A stretch of 62,451 nt of DNA. Origin: CAMDBL01 sp964498125. GTDB taxonomy: Bacteria; Pseudomonadota; Alphaproteobacteria; Rhizobiales; Hyphomicrobiaceae. The stretch lies in the NCBI GenBank assembly GCA_964498125.1, contig CAZCGE010000016.1:1-62451 (forward strand), written 5' to 3'. How positions within the stretch are numbered: the stretch's first letter is position 1; every line of letters starts with the position of its first letter. Shown here in pieces: positions 56,972-62,451 of this stretch. The position numbers were made by a program, and so were the translations under genes. The notes beneath the pieces were generated by a model. That model saw only the letters and a list, made by a program, of their open reading frames with translations. It was not told the origin of the DNA and made no database searches.

Positions 56972-59041
56972 ATGACCGTGGCTGCAGCCGTCGCGCGACC
57001 GTCCGCACATCAGGCGCCGATCGCGGCCAGCGAGATCCTGCTCAGCGTCGAGAACCTCAGCGTTGAATTCTCCTTGGGTGGCAGTACGCTGCGCGCGGTC
57101 GAGGGCGTCAGCTACAGCGTCCGGCGCGGCGAGATCGTCGCCATCGTCGGTGAATCGGGCTGCGGCAAGTCGGTGTCGTCACTGGCCATCATGGGCTTGC
57201 TGCCCAAGCCCGCGGGGCGGGTGACGCAGGGCCGCGTCATGTTCGATGGCCGCGATCTGCTGCAGCTCTCCCCGGCCGGGATGCGCGCCTTGCGCGGTCG
57301 CGACATCGCCATGATTTTCCAGGAGCCGATGACCTCGCTCAACCCGGTGATGGATATCGGCGCGCAGATCCTCGAACCATTGCGCATCCATCTCGGCATG
57401 CGTGGGCAGCCGGCGCGCGAGCGTGTGATCGAGCTGCTGAACCAGGTCGGCATCACGGACCCCGAGCGCCGGCTTGGTCAGTTCCCGCATCAGTTGTCCG
57501 GTGGCATGCGCCAGCGCGTGATGATCGCCATCGCGCTGTCGTGCAATCCCAAGCTGCTGATCGCCGACGAGCCGACGACGGCGCTCGACGTCACCATCCA
57601 GGCGCAGATCCTGGAGCTGTTGCGCGATCTGGTGCAGCGCCTCGGCGTCGCCCTGGTGATGATCACGCACAATCTCGGCATCGTTGCCCGCTACGCCGAT
57701 CGCGTCAACGTCATGTATGCCGGCCGTCAGGTGGAGCAGGGCGATGCCGACGGGATATTCGCGTCGCCGCGCCATCCTTACACGGTGGGTTTGCTCAGTT
57801 CGGTGCCGCGCCTCGATCGGCCGCGCACGGGCGAGCTGGCGACGATTCCTGGTTTGCCGCCCAATCTGCTGGCGCCGCCACGCGGCTGCCGGTTCGCGCC
57901 ACGCTGTGCATTCCGTATCGAGGCGTGCGTCAGCGAACCGCCGCTCGAGGAGCTGTCCGCGGGGCGCAAATCGGCCTGCTGGCGGTCACGCGAGTTGGGC
58001 GGCCTGGTCCCTGTGGCCCAATCCCTGGCACCGGTTGTGCCGCCGGTCCCGACCGGTGACACGGCCCTGCTGTCGGCGGATCGGATCGCCAAACATTTCA
58101 TGATCTCCTCGCGTCTGCCGCCGATCCGTGCGGTCGATGGCGTCAGCCTGCGCATCGCGCCGGGCGAGACGCTGGGTTTGGTCGGAGAATCGGGATGCGG
58201 CAAGTCGACGGTCGGCCGCCTGGTGCTGGGCCTGGAGACGCCGACATCGGGACGTGTGCACGTCAGCGGCGAGGCCGTGGACCGCATGGGCCGCGACGGC
58301 ATGCGGCGGCTGCGGCGCACGATCCAGGTGGTGTTTCAGGACCCTTTTTCCTCGCTCAACCCGCGCATGACCGTCGGCCAGATCATCGGCGAGCCGCTGC
58401 GCGTGCATGGCATCCGTCCGCGCCGTGAGGTTCCCGCGCGGATCGAGGAGCTGCTGGGCAAGGTCGGCCTGCTGACGTATATGGCCTCGCGCTATCCGCA
58501 CGAATTGTCGGGCGGCCAGCGGCAGCGGGTCGGCATTGCCCGTGCACTGGCCTTCGAGCCCAAGCTGATCGTCTGCGACGAGCCGGTGTCGGCGCTTGAC
58601 GTGTCGATCCAGGGGCAGGTGATGAACCTGCTGGCAGGCCTGAAACGGGAGCAGGGTCTGGCCTATTTGTTCATCGCCCATGATCTGGCCGTCGTGCGCC
58701 ACATCTCGGACCGCGTCGCCGTCATGTATCTCGGCCGCATCGTCGAGCTGGCGGACGCCGATCAGCTGTATCGTGCGCCGCGCCACCCCTATACCCGCAT
58801 GCTGATCGATGCGGTGCCAATCCCCGATCCGGCGATCGAGCGCGCGCGCCGGCGGCGCATGCCGGAGGGCGAGATTCCTTCCCCGCTCAATCCGCCATCG
58901 GGCTGTGTGTTCCGCACCCGCTGCCGCTTCGCCGAGCCACGCTGCGCCAGCGAAGTGCCCGCATTGCGGCAATTGCCGGCCACGGCGGGCTTGCCGCACC
59001 ACATCGCCTGCCACCGCGCCGAGGAGATCGCGTTGTCATGA
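56972..59041 (+). CDS. Fused dipeptide/oligopeptide ABC transporter ATPase (DppD-DppF type)
   Basis: 689 residues holding two nucleotide-binding domains. NBD1: Walker A GESGCGKS at 60-67, signature LSGGMRQR, Walker B LLIADEPTTALD. NBD2: Walker A GESGCGKST at about 400, signature LSGGQRQR, Walker B LIVCDEPVSALD. Each is followed by an oligopeptide_HPY C-terminal Cys-rich segment (RGCRFAPRC and SGCVFRTRC). This single-chain layout is that of GsiA/YliA-type peptide importers. ATGA overlap with the next permease gene. Confidence 0.94.
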   Translation: MTVAAAVARPSAHQAPIAASEILLSVENLSVEFSLGGSTLRAVEGVSYSVRRGEIVAIVGESGCGKSVSSLAIMGLLPKPAGRVTQGRVMFDGRDLLQLSPAGMRALRGRDIAMIFQEPMTSLNPVMDIGAQILEPLRIHLGMRGQPARERVIELLNQVGITDPERRLGQFPHQLSGGMRQRVMIAIALSCNPKLLIADEPTTALDVTIQAQILELLRDLVQRLGVALVMITHNLGIVARYADRVNVMYAGRQVEQGDADGIFASPRHPYTVGLLSSVPRLDRPRTGELATIPGLPPNLLAPPRGCRFAPRCAFRIEACVSEPPLEELSAGRKSACWRSRELGGLVPVAQSLAPVVPPVPTGDTALLSADRIAKHFMISSRLPPIRAVDGVSLRIAPGETLGLVGESGCGKSTVGRLVLGLETPTSGRVHVSGEAVDRMGRDGMRRLRRTIQVVFQDPFSSLNPRMTVGQIIGEPLRVHGIRPRREVPARIEELLGKVGLLTYMASRYPHELSGGQRQRVGIARALAFEPKLIVCDEPVSALDVSIQGQVMNLLAGLKREQGLAYLFIAHDLAVVRHISDRVAVMYLGRIVELADADQLYRAPRHPYTRMLIDAVPIPDPAIERARRRRMPEGEIPSPLNPPSGCVFRTRCRFAEPRCASEVPALRQLPATAGLPHHIACHRAEEIALS

Positions 59042-59991
59042 TCCGCTATCTCTTCCGACGCCTCTTGCTCGTCATTCCAACGCTGCTCGGCTGCGCGGTG
59101 CTGATCTTCTTCATGCTGCGCGTGGTGCCCGGCGACATCGTCGAGGTGAAGCTCAGGGGCGATGGCGCGCAGGTGACGCAGGAGGTCGTCGAGGTCGAGC
59201 GCAAGCGACTGGGCCTCGACCGGCCGCTGGTCGTGCAGTTCGGCGACTGGATGCTGGGCCTCCTCACCCTCGACCTCGGCACCTCGATGTGGACCGGGCA
59301 GCCGGTGACCAAGGAGATCGCGGCGCGGCTCGAGTTGTCGTTCGAGCTGGCGATCCTGTCGACGATCGTCGCCCTGCTGATCGCCTTTCCGCTCGGTACG
59401 GCAGCCGCACTCTGGCGCGACACCTGGGTCGATCAGGCCATCCGTGCCGTGACCATCGCCGGGCTTGCCGTGCCATCGTTCTGGCTCGGCATGCTCATCA
59501 TCCTGGTGCTGCTCAACGGCTTCAACTGGCTGCCGCCGATGGCCTTCGTGCCGTTCTGGCATGACCCGATCGCCAACCTGTCGCAACTGATCTGGCCGGC
59601 GCTGTCAGTCGGCTACCGCTATGCGGCGATGGTGGCGCGCATGTTGCGCTCCTCGCTGATCGAGGTGATGCGCGAGGACTACATCCGCACGGCGCGCGCC
59701 AAGGGCGTCTACGAGTCCCAGGTGGTGCGCCGGCATGCCATGAAGAACGCGCTGCTGCCGACCGTCACCGTCGTCGGGCTCGAGTTCGCCTTCCTGATCG
59801 GCGGCCTGGTCGTCACCGAGCAGGTGTTCAATCTCAACGGCATCGGCCGGCTGTTCGTGCAGGCGGTGACGCGCAACGATTTCACGCTGGTGCAGGGGCT
59901 CGTCATGCTGGCCGCCAGCGTGTTCATCGTCGTCAACCTGGCTGTGGATCTGCTGTATGCGCGCCTCGACCCGCGCATCCGCTACGCCTGA
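59038..59991 (+). CDS. Peptide ABC transporter permease (DppB type)
   Basis: 317 residues, six predicted helices. The N-terminal LFRRLLLVIPTLLGCAVLIFFMLRVVPGD and the EAA loop near HAMKNALLPTVTVVGLEFAFLIGG are DppB/OppB hallmarks. ATG 59038 overlaps the ATPase stop by 4 bp. It forms the membrane channel with the DppC-type partner. Confidence 0.95.
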   Translation: MIRYLFRRLLLVIPTLLGCAVLIFFMLRVVPGDIVEVKLRGDGAQVTQEVVEVERKRLGLDRPLVVQFGDWMLGLLTLDLGTSMWTGQPVTKEIAARLELSFELAILSTIVALLIAFPLGTAAALWRDTWVDQAIRAVTIAGLAVPSFWLGMLIILVLLNGFNWLPPMAFVPFWHDPIANLSQLIWPALSVGYRYAAMVARMLRSSLIEVMREDYIRTARAKGVYESQVVRRHAMKNALLPTVTVVGLEFAFLIGGLVVTEQVFNLNGIGRLFVQAVTRNDFTLVQGLVMLAASVFIVVNLAVDLLYARLDPRIRYA

Positions 59992-60001
59992 GGCAGCACC
60001 C

Positions 60002-60895
60002 ATGACCGACAGCACATCGATCGATCAACCCATCCCGCCAAGGCAACCGTTCTGGCTGATCGGCTTCGTCCGCGCCCAACCGACCGGCGCGGTGGCGGCC
60101 CTGGTTGTGCTGGTCATGGTGATCGCCGGTATGTTCGCCGGCCAGGTGGCGCCTTACAATCCGGTGGCGAACGATTTCTCGGCCATGCTGTCGCCGCCCA
60201 CCTGGGGGCATCTGTTGGGCACAGATAATTATGGCCGCGATGTTCTCTCCCGCATCATCTGGGGTGCGCGCACGGCGATGATCATCGGCTTCACGGCGTC
60301 GCTCACCGGCTGCACGATTGGCGCACTGATCGGCATTGCGTCGGCCTATTACGGTGGCCGCACGGACCTGCTCATCCAACGGCTGATGGATATCCTGCTG
60401 TCGTTCCCGATCATCGTGCTCGCCGTGGTGACCCTGGCGATGCTCGGCCGCAAGCTGATCCTCGGCATCGACGCCAACCTGATCGTGGCGCTGGCGCTGC
60501 CCATCGTGCCGAAGGTGGCGCGCGTCATCCGCTCCGTGACGCTGTCGATTTCGACCATGCCGTATATCGACGCGGCGCGGGCGGCGGGCTATTCGGATCG
60601 GCGCATCATCCTGCGCCATATCGCGCCAAACGTCGCCGCGCCCTATCTGATCCTGGTGACGGCATTCATCGCCCAGGCCATCCTGCTGGAGGCCTCCTTG
60701 AGCTTCCTCGGGCTCGGCGTGGTCGAGCCGACGGCGGCCTGGGGTCTGATGCTGTCGGGCAATGCCGCCGACTTCTATCGCGAGGCGCCCTGGCTGATCA
60801 TCTTCCCTGGCCTCGCCATCTCGATCGCGGTATTCGCCTTCAATTTTCTCGGCGATGCCTTGCGGGATTGGTTGGACCCGAAGTTCAGGAGTTGA
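60002..60895 (+). CDS. Peptide ABC transporter permease (DppC type)
   Basis: 297 residues from ATG 60002, 10 bp after the DppB-type gene. LLGTDNYGRDVLSRIIWGARTAMIIGF, the EAA loop RHIAPNVAAPYLILVTAFIAQAILLEASLSFLGLG and SWGLML-like segments are DppC/OppC motifs. No periplasmic substrate-binding gene lies in the window, although such operons usually include one; it may be encoded elsewhere or beyond the window. Confidence 0.95.
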   Translation: MTDSTSIDQPIPPRQPFWLIGFVRAQPTGAVAALVVLVMVIAGMFAGQVAPYNPVANDFSAMLSPPTWGHLLGTDNYGRDVLSRIIWGARTAMIIGFTASLTGCTIGALIGIASAYYGGRTDLLIQRLMDILLSFPIIVLAVVTLAMLGRKLILGIDANLIVALALPIVPKVARVIRSVTLSISTMPYIDAARAAGYSDRRIILRHIAPNVAAPYLILVTAFIAQAILLEASLSFLGLGVVEPTAAWGLMLSGNAADFYREAPWLIIFPGLAISIAVFAFNFLGDALRDWLDPKFRS

Positions 60896-60914
60896 GGGAG
60901 GAGTTTGATGAGCT

Positions 60915-61010
60915 GTAGGTCGGTGTCGAGCCTTCGCGAGACCCGACATTGGCGTCGATCACAATGTCGGGTCTCCCCGGACCAAGTGTCCGGGTTCGAC
61001 CCGACCTACG
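60915..61010. repeat. GTCGGGTCGAG palindromic repeat, copy 3
   Basis: 96-bp palindrome opening GTAGGTCGGTGTCGAGCC and closing TCGACCCGACCTACG, with inner arms GAGACCCGACATT and AATGTCGGGTCTC. It separates the ABC operon from the downstream SDR gene. Confidence 0.8.
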
Positions 61011-61053
61011 CGCGTTTCTGGCAAGATATCAGACACCCTCGACAAGGTGAAAC

Positions 61054-61881
61054 ATGAGACAAGGATTCCTCGACCATCTGTTCAGCCTCGCCGGCAAGAC
61101 GGCACTCGTCACGGGCGGCGCGTCGGGCATCGGCGCGATCATTTCCGAAGCGCTGGTGTCGGCCGGCGCGCGCGTGCTGATCGCCTCGCGCAAGGGTGAA
61201 GCCTGCGCCGCGCTGGCGCGAGAGCTGTCGGCCAAGGGGTTGCCTGGCAGCAGCGAAGGGTTCGCCGGCGATGTCGGCACCGAGACTGGCGTCAAGGCGC
61301 TCGCCGGTGAGGTCGCCAAACGCACGGACCAGCTGCACATCCTGGTCAATAATGCCGGCCGCACCTGGGGCACTCCGCTCGGGGCTTTTCCGCACAGGGC
61401 CTGGGGCGAGGTGCTTGGCGTCAATCTCGCCGGCCCGTTCAGCCTGACGCAGGAATTGCTGCCGCTGTTGAGAGCAGCGGCGACCGGCGATGATCCAGCC
61501 CGCGTCGTCAACCTCGGCTCGGTGATGGGCACGCAACCGCTGTCGAAGGGCGCCTATGCCTACTCCGCGTCCAAGGCGGCGGTGCACCATCTGACGCGCA
61601 TCCTCGCCAACGAGCTGGCGGCTGACCACATCACGGTCAACGCCTTCGCGCCGGGCCCCTTCGACAGCCGCATGATGGCGTTCGCCACGCGCGATGCGGC
61701 CAAGCGCAAGCGCATGGAACAGGGCGTACCGCTCGGCCGCATCGGCCGGGCCGACGACATTGCCGCGGCGCTGCTGTTCTTGTGCGGACGCGGCGGCGGC
61801 TATACGACAGGCGCCATCATTCCCATCGACGGCGGCTTGCACGTCGTCTGTGGCGAGGGCGTTTTGGGGGGAGACGACTGA
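61054..61881 (+). CDS. Short-chain dehydrogenase/reductase
   Basis: 275 residues from ATG 61054. Cofactor motif TGGASGIG, NNAGRTWG, Ser in NLGSVMG and YSASK. It overlaps the MaoC gene by one base (TGATG). An SDR plus MaoC pair suggests 3-oxoacyl reduction and enoyl hydration steps of fatty-acid or alicyclic CoA metabolism, by inference from neighbourhood. Confidence 0.92.
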   Translation: MRQGFLDHLFSLAGKTALVTGGASGIGAIISEALVSAGARVLIASRKGEACAALARELSAKGLPGSSEGFAGDVGTETGVKALAGEVAKRTDQLHILVNNAGRTWGTPLGAFPHRAWGEVLGVNLAGPFSLTQELLPLLRAAATGDDPARVVNLGSVMGTQPLSKGAYAYSASKAAVHHLTRILANELAADHITVNAFAPGPFDSRMMAFATRDAAKRKRMEQGVPLGRIGRADDIAAALLFLCGRGGGYTTGAIIPIDGGLHVVCGEGVLGGDD

Positions 61882-62357
61882 TGGCGACAAGGGAGCGGCC
61901 GATCGTGCCGCTGGCGAAACTGAAGGAGCGGGTCGGCACGGAGCTGGGCATTTCGGGCTGGCATGTGATCAGCCAGGACATGGTCGATCGCTTCGCCGGC
62001 GTCACCAATGACCACCAGTTCATCCATGTCGACCCTGTGCGTGCCAAGGCGGAAACACCGTTCGGCGGCACCATCGCACACGGTTTCCTGACGCTGTCGA
62101 TGCTGAGCGTCCTGCTCTCGGAGGTGATGCCGCGCATCGAGGGCACGGCCACGTCGATCAACTACGGTTTCGACAAGATCCGCTTTCTGACGCCGGTGAA
62201 GACTGGCTCGCGTATCCGTGGCCGATTCGTCTTGAAGGAGCTGATCGAGCGCGGCAAAGGCGAGGTGTTGTTTCGCAACGAGGTGACGGTCGAAATCGAA
62301 GGCGGGACGAAGCCGGCGCTCGTGGCGGAGTGGCTGGGGATGGCGGTGTTGGGGTGA
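61881..62357 (+). CDS. MaoC-family dehydratase (hot-dog fold)
   Basis: 158 residues. The catalytic Asp/His lie in FAGVTNDHQFIHVDP, followed by FGGTIAHGFLTLSMLS, the R-hydratase signature. It hydrates or dehydrates (R)-3-hydroxyacyl thioesters. It is translationally coupled to the preceding SDR. The stop codon runs straight into a 7-bp tandem repeat. Confidence 0.93.
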   Translation: MATRERPIVPLAKLKERVGTELGISGWHVISQDMVDRFAGVTNDHQFIHVDPVRAKAETPFGGTIAHGFLTLSMLSVLLSEVMPRIEGTATSINYGFDKIRFLTPVKTGSRIRGRFVLKELIERGKGEVLFRNEVTVEIEGGTKPALVAEWLGMAVLG

Positions 62358-62448
62358 GTAGGGAGTAGGGAGTAGGGAGTAGGGAGTAGGGAGTAGGGAG
62401 TAGGGAGTAGGGAGTAGGGAGTAGGGAGTAGGGAGTAGGGAGTAGGGA
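62356..62448. repeat. 7-bp tandem repeat (GAGTAGG)n
   Basis: About 13 exact copies of a 7-bp unit starting within the MaoC stop codon and continuing nearly to the window edge. The true length may extend beyond the window. Confidence 0.95.
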
Positions 62449-62451
62449 GAG

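Overview
The window is GC-rich, densely coded bacterial chromosome. Gene content (gltBD, ETF-ubiquinone oxidoreductase, single-chain fused Dpp-type ATPase, UPF0114, MaoC and SDR enzymes, DUF1902, an RTX heme peroxidase) and two dispersed palindromic repeats of a kind common in Rhizobiales and Rhodospirillales genomes suggest an alphaproteobacterium. I cannot name the genus. No rRNA, tRNA, phage or CRISPR array was seen.

Layout. 2-5131: 3' part of a giant secreted heme peroxidase with RTX repeats, convergent with moaB across a good terminator. 5729-6286: repeat-rich gap with a MITE-like element lying between two dispersed palindromes. 6287-12306: a frameshifted membrane protein, an aldo/keto reductase, an SDR, a secreted GlcG/HbpS protein, a GyrI-like protein and a uracil-DNA glycosylase carrying two in-frame 51-bp palindromic repeats. 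12451-17120: ETF-QO, DUF1902, SDR and gltD, with two compound repeats in the convergent gaps. 17214-18552: a VapBC-type module and two small genes separating gltD from gltB. 18686-24447: gltB and a UPF0114 membrane protein. 24694-27565: three overlapping genes for a heteromeric flavin/iron-sulfur amine or amino-acid dehydrogenase. 27725-29588: a histidine kinase and a receiver-only response regulator. 29625-35292: phosphomannomutase/phosphoglucomutase, a methyltransferase/ATP-grasp fusion, RsmB and MAPEG. 35575-36308: a DUF4160/DUF2442-HTH pair with a clear promoter-operator. 36525-39718: TonB-like protein, Fic and guaB. 40022-47819: LVIVD protein, two membrane glycosyltransferase-type genes, a CobW GTPase, a second GlcG-like protein, a small secreted protein and an M20 amidase. 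48099-51928: XRE and GntR regulators, hisC and tyrA. 52031-55778: a small conserved protein and a single-chain restriction-modification enzyme. 55954-62357: ChaC-like cyclotransferase, a peptide ABC transporter operon, SDR and MaoC. A 7-bp tandem repeat closes the window.

How the genes work together. GltB and GltD form glutamate synthase even though they are separated here. HisC and TyrA are translationally coupled aromatic/histidine biosynthesis enzymes. The flavin/[2Fe-2S] trio looks like one electron-transferring dehydrogenase. The three ABC genes make an importer without its binding protein in view.

The most unusual content is the set of repeat families: a 51-bp palindrome that sits in-frame inside a DNA-repair gene and again between genes, a roughly 90-100 bp palindrome in three places, and a paired element present once empty and once interrupted. 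Other notable points are the methyltransferase/ATP-grasp fusion, the nuclease-methyltransferase fusion and the DUF4160/DUF2442 promoter-operator.
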